Assembly: GCA_024639405.1 (NCBI GenBank)
Contig: JAHEIL010000047.1
Location: 48,911 to 112,910 of the forward strand
Source: Crocinitomicaceae bacterium
GTDB taxonomy: Bacteria; Bacteroidota; Bacteroidia; Flavobacteriales_D; Crocinitomicaceae
Length of the DNA: 64,000 nt
Reading direction: 5' to 3'
Position numbers and translations under genes: made by a program. Under the pieces are notes generated by a model, which had not been told where the DNA came from, searched no databases, and was given only the letters and a program-made list of their open reading frames with translations. Shown in pieces: positions 1 through 8,622 of the stretch (position 1 is the stretch's first letter; every line of letters starts with the position of its first letter).

Positions 1-768
1 ATTGTTATGGGGATTGTTAACCTCACTCCAGACTCGTTTTTCGAAGACAGTAGAGCAACAAATGAAAAAAAAATCCTTTCTCGCGTTGAGCAATTCTTGC
101 AAGAAGGTGCTGCTTGCATAGATATTGGAGCATTTTCAACGCGACCTGGAGCCGAAATTATCTCAGAAGAAGAAGAAATTAAGCGCATTTCAAAACCGAT
201 TCAATGGATTTTAAAAGAATTTCCTTCAACATTAATTTCGTTGGATACTTTTCGGGGAAATGTGGCTAAAATAGGACTCGATTTAGGTGTTGGCTGCATC
301 AACGACATTAGTGGCGGCGAATACGATCCAACCATATTAAAGGTTGTAGCTGATTTCAAAGTTCCCTACATTTTAATGCATTCCAATGAAAAATTAGCTG
401 CGATGCATACAATTGAAGAAAAAACAAACTTGTTTCAAGAAATGATGGTCTATTTTTCAAAGAAAATCAAGGGGTTAAATGAACTAGGGGTTCACGACAT
501 CATCATTGATCCAGGTTTTGGATTTGGTAAAACCGAAGCAGAAAACTACTTTTTACTCCATAATTTAAATTTATTTCATGTTCTTGAACGACCAATATTG
601 GTTGGTATTTCTAGAAAATCAATGTTGTATAAAAAACTAAATACTACACCAGAACAGGCCTTAAACGGTACAACTGTATTAAATACTTTGGCTATCCAAA
701 AAGGCGCTTCAATTTTAAGGGTACACGATGTGAAAGAAGCGGTGGAAATTATTCGGTTGTTTGCTTAG
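1..768 (+). CDS. folP: dihydropteroate synthase (5' end outside window)
   Basis: This enzyme condenses 6-hydroxymethyl-dihydropterin diphosphate with p-aminobenzoate in cytoplasmic folate synthesis. The pterin-binding TIM-barrel signature is visible: MGIVNLTPDSF at the left edge, DIGAFSTRPGAE about 40 residues later, and the DPGFGFGKT loop near residue 170. The reading frame is open from base 1 (Ile-Val precede the first Met), and family members have a short N-terminal strand before this motif, so the true start lies upstream of the window. The gene ends at 768, convergent with the next one. Family assignment is firm; only the N-terminus is unseen. Confidence 0.95.
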   Translation: MVMGIVNLTPDSFFEDSRATNEKKILSRVEQFLQEGAACIDIGAFSTRPGAEIISEEEEIKRISKPIQWILKEFPSTLISLDTFRGNVAKIGLDLGVGCINDISGGEYDPTILKVVADFKVPYILMHSNEKLAAMHTIEEKTNLFQEMMVYFSKKIKGLNELGVHDIIIDPGFGFGKTEAENYFLLHNLNLFHVLERPILVGISRKSMLYKKLNTTPEQALNGTTVLNTLAIQKGASILRVHDVKEAVEIIRLFA

Positions 769-781
769 TATTATTCATAAA

Positions 782-805
782 TTTACAACATTGCAATATT
801 GTAAA
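782..805. repeat. 24-bp near-palindrome, copy 1
   Basis: Outer arms TTTACAA and TTGTAAA flank the self-complementary core ATTGCAAT. One centre-proximal position (C789 opposite A798) breaks perfect symmetry. The same element with a single base change is at 12605-12628, and the identity runs on for three more bases (GAA). This copy lies between the convergent 3' ends of folP and the PLP deaminase-like gene, so it could serve as a weak terminator or as a protein site. The function is unknown. Confidence 0.7.
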
Positions 806-854
806 GAACCTTGCAAAAACAATGCTTAAAGAACCATCTTTCTTCAAAAACCAA

Positions 855-1784
855 CTAAAAAAACACCTTGTTTTCCTTTTTTGCAATTGCCCTCCCACCT
901 TCTATTCCACCCGTGTGAACAAATAGAATTTTTTTATTGGTAACTCCTGTAGTTAAAACCCAATTAACCATTGCATAAAATGCTTTTCCAGTATAAATTG
1001 GATCAAGTGGAACTCTTGTTTCTTTAAAAATTTCTTCCATAAATTGAAGTAATTCTGGGGTATATTTTCCATATGCACCAAAGTGAAAATCACCTAAAAC
1101 AAGGGTTTTTTCAAGGAGTTCATCAATGGTTTCTTTACTAAAACCGGAATAACCAAACAATTTTGCCATTTCCGCCTTCGAATCAAATCCTTTCAAAACA
1201 GGCACGACACACAAAGTTGTTTTTTCGGGTAAGGACATTGCTATTCCACAACTGGTGGTGGTAGTCCCTTGTGCTACAAATACACAATCAAAATCATTGG
1301 GTGTTTCTGCTAAAATTTCCTGACAGCCAATCAATCCTAAATAAGCAGCTCCACCTTCTGGTACAAGGTAAAAATTTGAATACAAACCAACTAACTCATC
1401 TTTGTAAAATTTCTCATTTCGGAGTGCGTATTCTTCTCGTGTAACAAATTCTAATTGCATTCCAGCAGCTTCACACTTCTGCAACAACTCATTTGATTGC
1501 GCTGTTAATTCATTTCCTCGAACTATCCCAATTGATTTTAAACCTGCCTTTTGACAAGCAACTGCTGTAGCTAATAAATGATTGGAATATGCACCACCAA
1601 AGGTTAAAACACCATCTTTTTTCGCTTGAACTACTGTTGAAATTATGTATTTTAACTTCCTCCATTTATTTCCTGAGACGTATGGATCAATTAAATCATC
1701 ACGTTTAATAAACAATTCAATGCTTAACTTGTTAAAGAGAGACAATTCAATTTTCTGAAGGAGTGATTGATGGGTTGAAAACAT
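855..1784 (-). CDS. PLP-dependent ACC deaminase / D-cysteine desulfhydrase family enzyme
   Basis: A 309-residue fold-type II PLP enzyme. The family deaminates 1-aminocyclopropane-1-carboxylate or desulfhydrates D-cysteine. The cofactor lysine lies in the motif SGNKWRKLKY (about residues 38-46), followed by GGAYSNHLLATAVA, which binds the substrate carboxylate, and a glycine-rich VAQGTTTTSCG phosphate loop near residue 170. No signal peptide is present, so it is cytoplasmic. The length is close to the family norm. Which substrate it uses cannot be decided from sequence; most Bacteroidetes members are only annotated as 'PLP-dependent enzyme'. It is monocistronic, divergent from the small gene at 1809. 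Confidence 0.85.
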   Translation of the reverse strand: MFSTHQSLLQKIELSLFNKLSIELFIKRDDLIDPYVSGNKWRKLKYIISTVVQAKKDGVLTFGGAYSNHLLATAVACQKAGLKSIGIVRGNELTAQSNELLQKCEAAGMQLEFVTREEYALRNEKFYKDELVGLYSNFYLVPEGGAAYLGLIGCQEILAETPNDFDCVFVAQGTTTTSCGIAMSLPEKTTLCVVPVLKGFDSKAEMAKLFGYSGFSKETIDELLEKTLVLGDFHFGAYGKYTPELLQFMEEIFKETRVPLDPIYTGKAFYAMVNWVLTTGVTNKKILFVHTGGIEGGRAIAKKENKVFF

Positions 1785-1804
1785 AAAAAGCTTTACTAAA
1801 TTTG
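1775..1804 (+). promoter_or_regulatory. Bacteroidetes-type promoter for the 63-aa gene
   Basis: A TTG at 1775-1777 (-33) and TAAATTTG at 1797-1804 (-7) are separated by 19 bases, matching the TTTG/TAnnTTTG consensus of the phylum. The -7 box ends four bases before the ATG at 1809, so the mRNA would have almost no leader. The -33 element lies inside the first codons of the divergent deaminase-like gene. Confidence 0.7.
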
Positions 1805-1808
1805 CACT

Positions 1809-2000
1809 ATGGACAATGACTTAACAGGTTTTTCTAAAAAGAACAATCTTGATCAAGGTGATTATTATTTATCTGATGAAGGCTACATTGTTTTTACTGA
1901 AAAATACCATTTAAAAAGAGGATATTGTTGTAAAAGCGGTTGCAAACATTGTCCTTATGGGTTTAATCCAAAAACAGGTGAACTAAAAAAACCTATTTGA
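1809..2000 (+). CDS. small Cys-rich protein, DUF5522-like
   Basis: A 63-residue protein with the signature RGYCCKSGCKHCPYGF near residues 38-53. The cluster of four cysteines in eleven residues suggests metal or Fe-S binding (inference). It has no signal peptide. It matches the DUF5522 type of short conserved proteins in Bacteroidetes and Proteobacteria, for which I know no established function. The last codons overlap by eight bases the 3' end of the convergent acyltransferase gene. A consensus promoter directly upstream supports it as a real gene. Confidence 0.8.
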   Translation: MDNDLTGFSKKNNLDQGDYYLSDEGYIVFTEKYHLKRGYCCKSGCKHCPYGFNPKTGELKKPI

Positions 2001-2538
2001 TTCCTTTTTCAGGAAATTTCCCCTTATACTGACTCAACACTTGTTTAATCGCTAAAATATCTTCATCAACATTTCCTGTCGGATCAAATTGAGAATGAAA
2101 ACCACCTGTTTTTGTTTTAAAATCTATGTAACAAATATAAATTGGAACAGACGCTTTTTGAGCAATGTAGTAAAATCCTTTTTTCCAATTTGGATTGTAA
2201 CTTCTCGTTCCTTCTGGCGTGAAAACCATGTACATTTGGTCGCTTTCCGAAAATAATTTGGTCGCTTGTTCAGTAATGTTGTTGCGTTTTGAACGATCGA
2301 CTGGAATTCCACCCAACGCTTTCAAAATCCAACCCAATGGAGGAAAAAACAAATCACTTTTGATTAATATTTTTGGTTGAATGCCAAATAAAGAAAAAGC
2401 TAATCGCCCATAAATAAAATCCCAATTTGACGTATGTGGTCCAACAACAATTACACATTTTTGAAGTTTCGGCAAAGATGCTTCGTCAATTTTCCATCCA
2501 ATCAGCTTAAAAAATAACCGTATAATCGCTTTCTTCAT
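1993..2538 (-). CDS. PlsC-like 1-acyl-glycerol-3-phosphate acyltransferase family protein
   Basis: A 181-residue acyltransferase of the lysophosphatidate (PlsC/LPLAT) superfamily. The catalytic HX4D motif appears as HTSNWD (residues 35-40), and the glycerophosphate-binding block as FTPEGTRS (around residue 107). It is shorter than typical PlsC and lacks an obvious N-terminal membrane helix beyond a hydrophobic stretch. It probably transfers an acyl chain onto a phospholipid or aminolipid precursor at the inner membrane. The exact acceptor is not predictable. Confidence 0.85.
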   Translation of the reverse strand: MKKAIIRLFFKLIGWKIDEASLPKLQKCVIVVGPHTSNWDFIYGRLAFSLFGIQPKILIKSDLFFPPLGWILKALGGIPVDRSKRNNITEQATKLFSESDQMYMVFTPEGTRSYNPNWKKGFYYIAQKASVPIYICYIDFKTKTGGFHSQFDPTGNVDEDILAIKQVLSQYKGKFPEKGIK

Positions 2539-2622
2539 TTGATTTTATTTTGGACAAATTTACGAAATTATGAACGATTGTATGACCTAAAAATGAAATA
2601 TTAAAAAGATTTTATCCTTGAA

Positions 2623-2655
2623 TTGACGGTTGAATTGGATTTACATTTACATTTG
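2623..2655 (+). promoter_or_regulatory. promoter fixing the start of the 2660 gene
   Basis: A TTG at 2623-2625 and the -7 box TACATTTG at 2648-2655 are spaced by 22 bases. The box lies downstream of the possible TTG start at 2630 and five bases before ATG 2660, so translation should begin at 2660. Confidence 0.6.
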
Positions 2656-2659
2656 TTCC

Positions 2660-3985
2660 ATGTATCTAAAAAAAGGATTGTTAAACTTAATTATTGCAGG
2701 TCTAGTTCTTGTGACGATTGGATTATTTTTTCGCTTAACTTCACTTATTTTAATCGAAGATAAAAATGAAAATCTCAACCATATTCCGGCAAATGCTTCA
2801 TTAGTCATTCAATTGAATGCTAAGAAATTAGCCAATCAAGCTTTTATAAATACCTTAAAAAAATTAGACGATGCAGAATTAATTCAATTAATTGAAACTG
2901 CAGTCTTTAAAGAGAAAGTAGCTGACGATAAACCAATTGGAATTGTTCCATTATCCAATCAATTATTATTTCAAATTCCTTTTCAGAAAAAAGAAATGAT
3001 AGGTGTTTTATTAAACATTGAAGATGAAGCTGCTTTTCTTTCTTTTTTGAAAACAAAACGAATTCCAGGCGCATGCAAAATGAATGTTGGGGTATTATTT
3101 TTATCTAAATCAAAGCAACATTTTTCCAAACTTCAACAGCTCGCTCATACAATTGTTACAACGAAAACTAACGTCCCATTAGCCAAAAATGAAGCAATTT
3201 ATATTCGCAGTAAAAAAATGCAAATTGGCACTATGCAACTGAATGGTTCAGCTGATTTAAATGTAACTAAAAATAATTTATTATTCAAAGGCTCCTACCA
3301 CTTAAATGGCAATCATCACTTTGATTTCTCCTCAATTCGCAACTTACATGCAAAGGGGTTTCATGTTTCTACCTCCATCATTCCTACTGCTGCAAACGAT
3401 AGTTTGAAATCATTTTTATTCAAAACATTTGGTTTTAAATTACCCGCAATTTCAGCAATTTCTCTAAATTATTTCGGGAGTTCAATTATTTCAAAAGAAG
3501 ATAAAACTTGGGTGATTCCAACAATTGATTTAATCATTCAATGTAAAAGAAATGTGGACATCCAACAATTGATGAGTAACAAAGTTGTATTGGAGAAAAT
3601 TGGTTGCACCTTGGGTGATCACCGTGTGATTTTTGATAAAAAAGTGGTTTATTTCAAGCAATTAAGCCCTACCAGTTTTTACATTGGAAGAAGTGCTACT
3701 CCTCAACTAAACAGTACGAAAACTACTAATATCTTATCAATAAATGGGCAACTTAAACCCTTATTCAACATTGAAGGTGGTGGCATTTTATATTCGTTAA
3801 TGGAACTCATTCCATTATATAAAGCAAGTAAACAATTTGTCGAAAAAAACAAGGCGATTCGAATAGAATTAAAACAAGTTTCTTCGAATTTTTATAAATT
3901 AAAAGGGCAATTAGAATTCCATCAAAACTATTTAGCAACGAATGAATTAATTCGATTTGTTCTATTAAGTCAATTGCTGAATTAA
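2660..3985 (+). CDS. membrane-anchored protein of unknown function
   Basis: I do not recognise the family. From ATG 2660 it has 441 residues: a basic start, one strong membrane helix (about residues 8-30), then a large extracytoplasmic domain. The segment just after the helix (HIPANASLVIQLNAKKLANQAF) resembles the opening of DUF3352/DUF4836-type lipoprotein domains, in which a protein 'reports' on small-molecule or envelope status, but this is only suggestive. A longer reading from TTG 2630 is rejected because of the promoter at 2648. The 3' end overlaps the convergent substrate-binding-protein gene by 21 bases. Confidence 0.75.
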   Translation: MYLKKGLLNLIIAGLVLVTIGLFFRLTSLILIEDKNENLNHIPANASLVIQLNAKKLANQAFINTLKKLDDAELIQLIETAVFKEKVADDKPIGIVPLSNQLLFQIPFQKKEMIGVLLNIEDEAAFLSFLKTKRIPGACKMNVGVLFLSKSKQHFSKLQQLAHTIVTTKTNVPLAKNEAIYIRSKKMQIGTMQLNGSADLNVTKNNLLFKGSYHLNGNHHFDFSSIRNLHAKGFHVSTSIIPTAANDSLKSFLFKTFGFKLPAISAISLNYFGSSIISKEDKTWVIPTIDLIIQCKRNVDIQQLMSNKVVLEKIGCTLGDHRVIFDKKVVYFKQLSPTSFYIGRSATPQLNSTKTTNILSINGQLKPLFNIEGGGILYSLMELIPLYKASKQFVEKNKAIRIELKQVSSNFYKLKGQLEFHQNYLATNELIRFVLLSQLLN

Positions 3986-4741
3986 GGCTTGAAAATAGTC
4001 AGGCGCATCTTTTAAACGCGATCCATACCAAGAAAAATATTCACCGTCAACTAATACAATTTTTGCTGTAGGAAATTTATTTTGAAATTCTTTTATGTGA
4101 TTTTCTTTAAAAGGAAAAGGTTCTGAACTCAAGAAAACAATATCTATTGTTTCAGTTGTTCCATTCCATTCAGGATAACGCGTTTCTGTACAACAATTAA
4201 TGAACCCACATTTATGGATCATGGCATCAACAAAGGTGTTTTTACCCGCTACAAATTTTGGCTCATCCCAAATGAAGTAAAGTACATTTTTAGGCGATTT
4301 TAGCGGTTGGATTTTCCCAAAAGCTTCTGAAATTTCTTGTATGAGTAAAGTTGCTTGCTCTTGCTTTTCACACATTAAACCAACTGAATGAATCATGTTC
4401 AAAGCATCTTCTAAAGTTTCAATATCACTCATCCACACTGGTGCAATTGATTGCAATGCTTGAATGTCAGAAGCCGTATTCTCTTCTTTATTACCGATGA
4501 TTAAATCGGGTTGTAATTGTCGAACTTTTTCAATATCTACAGTTTTTGTTCCGCCAACCCGCGTTTTTTCTTTGAACCATTTTTCAGGATAAATACAAAA
4601 TTTGGTGATTCCAACCACTTCTTGTTCCAAGCCTAAATCAGCTAACAACTCAGTTTGTGAGGGCACCAACGAAACAATCCGATGTGGCTTTTGGTCCAAT
4701 CGGATTGTTTGATGCAAATGATCTATAAAATCTTTCGCCAT
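3965..4741 (-). CDS. BtuF-like cobalamin/siderophore-type binding protein without signal peptide
   Basis: A 258-residue protein of the helical-backbone metal receptor (periplasmic binding protein-like II, BtuF/FepB) superfamily. It begins with the classic RIVSLVPSQTELLADLGL block (about residues 21-38), followed by VGGTKTVDIEKVRQLQPDLII and, near the end, a conserved tail with GSRLKDAPDYF. Family members normally work in the periplasm, delivering B12 or haem/siderophore to an ABC importer. Here no signal peptide or lipobox precedes the domain, and no permease or ATPase gene is adjacent. Its start codon directly abuts the stop of the cystathionine beta-synthase gene, so the two are co-transcribed. 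A cytoplasmic ligand-binding role is possible. Confidence 0.85.
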   Translation of the reverse strand: MAKDFIDHLHQTIRLDQKPHRIVSLVPSQTELLADLGLEQEVVGITKFCIYPEKWFKEKTRVGGTKTVDIEKVRQLQPDLIIGNKEENTASDIQALQSIAPVWMSDIETLEDALNMIHSVGLMCEKQEQATLLIQEISEAFGKIQPLKSPKNVLYFIWDEPKFVAGKNTFVDAMIHKCGFINCCTETRYPEWNGTTETIDIVFLSSEPFPFKENHIKEFQNKFPTAKIVLVDGEYFSWYGSRLKDAPDYFQALIQQLT

Positions 4742-6103
4742 TTATGACATTGCTGAAATGATATCATATCGTGTTACAATGTGGTAGTTACCATTATTCA
4801 TTTCTACCAAAACAGCTGGCGTATTTTTATTAATTAATTTGCATAAATCATCTAAATGCGTTGCTTCTTTCACGATTGGATAAGCAGCACCCATAATTGA
4901 AGAAATTGGGGCATCGCGTAAACTAGGGTTCTCAACTAATAATTGATAAACATTGCTATCGTCAATTGAACCTACAAATACTCCATCTTTCATTACTGGT
5001 ATTTGTGAAATCGAAAACTTACGCATTTTAGCAATTGCATGCGATACCAACTCTTCAGCAAAAACACTCACTAAAGGTGTATCTCTGTGTTGTGCTACCA
5101 ATTCTCCTGCTGTTTTAAAATTTTCATCTAAAAACCCGCGTTCACGCATCCAATCATCGTTGAAAATTTTACCAATGTAACGACTTCCATGATCGTGAAA
5201 TAATACCACAACCACATCGTCTTCTTTCAATTGATCTTTCAATTGTAATAATCCTTTGATAGCTGAACCTGCAGAATTTCCAACAAAAATACCTTCTTCA
5301 CGGGCAATTTTACGGGTGTAAACTGCAGCATCTTTATCGGTTACTTTTTCAAATAAATCTATGATATCAAAATCTACGTTCTTCGGCAAAATATCTTCTC
5401 CAATTCCTTCAGTGATGTAAGGATAAATTTCATTTTCATCAAAAATTCCTGTTTCCTTGTATTTTTTAAATACTGAACCATACGTATCAATTCCCCAAAT
5501 TTTGATGGCTGGATTTTTTTCTTTTAAAAATTTCCCGACTCCTGAAATCGTTCCTCCTGTTCCAACTCCAACAACAAAATGCGTGATTTTACCTCCTGTT
5601 TGCTCCCAAATTTCTGGGCCTGTAGATTCGTAATGTGCTACACGATTGGATAAATTATCGTATTGATTCACGTACCAAGAATTCGGTGTTTCTTCAGCTA
5701 ATCTTCTAGAAACAGAATAGTATGAACGTGGATCAGTTGGATCAACTGCCGTTGGACAAACAACCACTTCCGCACCAACAGCTCTCAAAATATCCATTTT
5801 TTCCTTCGATTGCTTGTCATTCAACACACAAATTAATTTGTACCCTTTGATGATACAAGCCAACGCCAATCCCATTCCTGTATTACCAGAAGTTCCTTCA
5901 ATAATTGTTCCTCCCGGCTGAATCAAACCTGCTTTTTCAGCATCTTCAATCATTTTTACTGCCATTCGGTCTTTTACAGAATTCCCAGGATTCGTTGTTT
6001 CAACTTTTGCCAAAACAGTAGCTTTTACATCTTTCGTGACTACATTCAAACGAACCAATGGTGTATTGCCAATTGTTTCTAATATGTTGTTGTAAATTTT
6101 CAT
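4742..6103 (-). CDS. cystathionine beta-synthase-like PLP enzyme with C-terminal CBS domains
   Basis: 453 residues. The N-terminal 320 form a fold-type II PLP domain: cofactor lysine in NPGNSVKDRMAVK (about residues 39-51) and the substrate loop EGTSGNTGMGLALA. A linker follows, then a pair of CBS modules (about residues 335-453) that in relatives bind adenosyl ligands. It makes cystathionine from serine and homocysteine, or acts as cysteine synthase; the CBS pair favours the former. A -7 box (TATATTTG on the minus strand, 6120-6127) stands 16 bases before the start. First gene of a two-gene operon with the BtuF-like protein. Confidence 0.92.
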   Translation of the reverse strand: MKIYNNILETIGNTPLVRLNVVTKDVKATVLAKVETTNPGNSVKDRMAVKMIEDAEKAGLIQPGGTIIEGTSGNTGMGLALACIIKGYKLICVLNDKQSKEKMDILRAVGAEVVVCPTAVDPTDPRSYYSVSRRLAEETPNSWYVNQYDNLSNRVAHYESTGPEIWEQTGGKITHFVVGVGTGGTISGVGKFLKEKNPAIKIWGIDTYGSVFKKYKETGIFDENEIYPYITEGIGEDILPKNVDFDIIDLFEKVTDKDAAVYTRKIAREEGIFVGNSAGSAIKGLLQLKDQLKEDDVVVVLFHDHGSRYIGKIFNDDWMRERGFLDENFKTAGELVAQHRDTPLVSVFAEELVSHAIAKMRKFSISQIPVMKDGVFVGSIDDSNVYQLLVENPSLRDAPISSIMGAAYPIVKEATHLDDLCKLINKNTPAVLVEMNNGNYHIVTRYDIISAMS

Positions 6104-6119
6104 CGTATTTATTTTAGAA

Positions 6120-6127
6120 CAAATATA
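6120..6127 (-). promoter_or_regulatory. -7 box for the CBS gene
   Basis: The minus-strand sequence is TATATTTG, a perfect TAnnTTTG match 16 bases upstream of the start codon. I see no -33 TTG at the expected distance. Confidence 0.5.
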
Positions 6128-6169
6128 AGGCTATCTGTTTGAAATGAAACTAAAAAATCATGAACCTTT

Positions 6170-6187
6170 TTGTACATTTGTTGTACA
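6170..6187 (+). promoter_or_regulatory. -7 box embedded in a TTGTACA direct repeat
   Basis: TTGTACA occurs at 6170-6176 and again at 6181-6187; TGTACA is self-complementary, so the pair is also an inverted repeat. The -7 box TACATTTG (6173-6180) overlaps the left copy. This is the geometry of an operator covering a promoter. It also shows that the upstream ATG at 6144 is not the translation start of the following gene. Confidence 0.5.
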
Positions 6188-6197
6188 GCCAAAAATT

Positions 6198-8417
6198 ATG
6201 ATGAACAAAATAGTTTCTTTCTTTATTTTTTTCAGTACGATTCTTCAATTTAAATCACAAGAACGATGCGAATTTAAATACCAACAAAAAATTGGTGGAC
6301 ATTACTTATTCTCAACCTATTTTGAAGATGATTTAAGCACTAAAAAAGAGGGTGTTTGCCAGACACTTTCAAATGGTAAAATCTACGAAAAACGCGTTTT
6401 TAAAAATGGAAAACTACAAGAAGAAATCCTCAACTATTACGATTTTAAACCGCGCGTTAAAACTATTTTCTTTAACGGCAAAAAAGATTCATTAATCTGT
6501 GAATCAACCGTATACTGGGAAAATGGAAACTTACAACAACACTCTTTATATTATACGAATAAAACTGGGCGCCGCTGTCATTTACAAACGGATTACCATT
6601 TAAATGGAAAAAAACGCTTTGTTAATTCGTATGCATTTGTCAAAAAATCTGAACTTACATCTGAATACGACGAAAAAAATCATCCTCCTCATACAATCGA
6701 CGATGAAGGTTACACCTATTTGCAAGTTCCTTTCGGCGAAGCACTCACCTATTTTGAAAACGGACAATTACAAGAACGCATTCACCACAAATTGGTCTTG
6801 TATGACTCGGATGGATATTCTAAAAATGGTCCTTTTGAACGTTACTCTGACGAAGGAAAATTAACTCAAACTGGTTTTTACAAAGATGGACATCCAGATA
6901 GCGTTTGGATTGGTTACAATTATTACGGCAACCGTTTCGAAGAACAACACTACTCACAAAACATGAAAGCTGGAACTTGGAAAGGTTGGCATGACAATGG
7001 TCTAAAAAAATATGAACGAACATACGATATAACTTCCAAACATCCTTTTCAACCAAATGAAATCTATTGGAACGATCAAGGGATAAAAATCCAAGAAGAT
7101 GTTATGGATTTTGAAGGAAATGGCTATCAAAAAGAATGGGATAACCAAGGAAAACTAATCCATGATTTAGAAATTGTGAAAGGTGATTTCCGAAGTGGGA
7201 ATGAAAAAAAATGGTTTCCAAACGGTCAATTGAATTTCATACACAACAGAAGATCAACTAGCGACACCACTTATCTTGAATACTATGAAAATGGACAAAT
7301 TGCTAAATTAACAACCAACAAAAAGATTCAAGATAAGCAACAATTTTGCAGAAAAGAATGGAATGAAAAAGGTGTTTTATTAGAACAAGTAACCCAAACT
7401 AAAGGGAATGAATACACTAATTTTGAACATTTAACATATTATGACAATGCCAATTTAAAAGCGATTGTTCAAGATAAAAACAACGAACGTATCGAAGAAT
7501 ATTATTACAAAAATGGACAAAAACAGAAAGCAATGATTAAACATCATGGTTTACTAGTTGGTCAGTACCTTGAACTAGATAGTTTAGGAAACATTCTCGT
7601 TAATAGCCATTATTCTGATGGTATTAGAAATGGGTTAACTCAACTTTTTAAAAATCCAAATCAATTAGTTTTTGCACAAAACTATGTATACGGTTGTGTT
7701 GACAAAAGTTATCAATCAACTTTAAAACCAGCTAAAGTAATTTTCAAAAATTTACCCAAAGTTGAACAAACAACTTTTTATCAATTAGCATTTGATCAAC
7801 TTGAACGTTTAAACCTTACAGATTCGAATCAAACTATTATTTCAAACCAATCAATTGACAGTTTAGCGGAATTGTTTTATGTTTTTTACACGAAATGGAA
7901 CAAAAAAATTCAATTTCCTTATACGAACTCAAAAGCAAACTACCCTACGCTTTATTTGAATTTACATGTTAGTACATTTGCTGGTTTACTAAAACACGAC
8001 ACTACAAATATTGAGGTAAAAAAAATAATGCACTTATTTAAAACCCAAAAGTGGGAATTCCCTGTTAAATGGGAAGAATATTACAACAATTACACAGCAA
8101 AAGTAACCTTAAAATCGTATTATACGCCTTACTATTTGCAAAAAGTAATTCAAGATTATGTGAAAAAAGGATGGATTAGTTACAGCTATCGTTCGCCAAA
8201 CAATATAGAATCAAATTTCAAAAATTTACAGGTTTATTATCCATTGACAATTTCACGTTTAAATTCGTGTATCTTCAGAGCTACTTATGCTATAGGAAAT
8301 AGAACAGTGAGCTGGCTAATCTATCCTGATCAAAGTGTGGAATTTGAAAACCAAGCTTTTACTTGGGAAGAAATTCAGCGTATTGAGCCAATTATCAACC
8401 ATATGCAGTGGGAATAA
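6198..8417 (+). CDS. secreted YwqK/MORN-type repeat protein
   Basis: About 739 residues from ATG 6198 (ATG 6201 is equally possible). The N-terminus NKIVSFFIFFSTILQFKSQ is a signal peptide, so the protein is exported. Residues ~40-510 carry many copies of a ~20-25-residue repeat of the type 'YYENGQ...' or 'WFPNGQ...', characteristic of YwqK/MORN-variant proteins that form extended beta sheets. The C-terminal ~200 residues lack the repeat and are of unknown fold. Databases often label the repeat 'toxin-antitoxin system YwqK family antitoxin', but nothing here supports a toxin partner. An envelope or surface role is inferred. Confidence 0.8.
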   Translation: MMNKIVSFFIFFSTILQFKSQERCEFKYQQKIGGHYLFSTYFEDDLSTKKEGVCQTLSNGKIYEKRVFKNGKLQEEILNYYDFKPRVKTIFFNGKKDSLICESTVYWENGNLQQHSLYYTNKTGRRCHLQTDYHLNGKKRFVNSYAFVKKSELTSEYDEKNHPPHTIDDEGYTYLQVPFGEALTYFENGQLQERIHHKLVLYDSDGYSKNGPFERYSDEGKLTQTGFYKDGHPDSVWIGYNYYGNRFEEQHYSQNMKAGTWKGWHDNGLKKYERTYDITSKHPFQPNEIYWNDQGIKIQEDVMDFEGNGYQKEWDNQGKLIHDLEIVKGDFRSGNEKKWFPNGQLNFIHNRRSTSDTTYLEYYENGQIAKLTTNKKIQDKQQFCRKEWNEKGVLLEQVTQTKGNEYTNFEHLTYYDNANLKAIVQDKNNERIEEYYYKNGQKQKAMIKHHGLLVGQYLELDSLGNILVNSHYSDGIRNGLTQLFKNPNQLVFAQNYVYGCVDKSYQSTLKPAKVIFKNLPKVEQTTFYQLAFDQLERLNLTDSNQTIISNQSIDSLAELFYVFYTKWNKKIQFPYTNSKANYPTLYLNLHVSTFAGLLKHDTTNIEVKKIMHLFKTQKWEFPVKWEEYYNNYTAKVTLKSYYTPYYLQKVIQDYVKKGWISYSYRSPNNIESNFKNLQVYYPLTISRLNSCIFRATYAIGNRTVSWLIYPDQSVEFENQAFTWEEIQRIEPIINHMQWE

Positions 8418-8453
8418 AAAAAGGTAGCAATAAACAACAATTACTACCTTTTT
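8416..8453. terminator. bidirectional terminator
   Basis: An A-run plus GGTAG pairs with CTACC plus a T-run around a 16-base loop, placed between the convergent YwqK-like gene and dinB. The stem reads AAAAAGGTAG / CTACCTTTTT. Confidence 0.7.
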
Positions 8454-8622
8454 CAACTTTTTACATTCATTTTCAAACATGAAAATAACTTGTTAGGATG
8501 GAAAATTAATTTACCCTATAAAACCGATTTAAATATACTTCTTTTAAAGTAGTATTATTACTTAAATGAACATAGAAGATGTATGAACGAAGATTTCACT
8601 GTTTTGATCGAAAATTTGAAAA

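Noticed and set aside
6198-8417. Toxin-antitoxin antitoxin (YwqK label)
   Set aside because: The protein is 739 residues, exported, and no toxin-like gene is adjacent. The label comes only from the repeat family.
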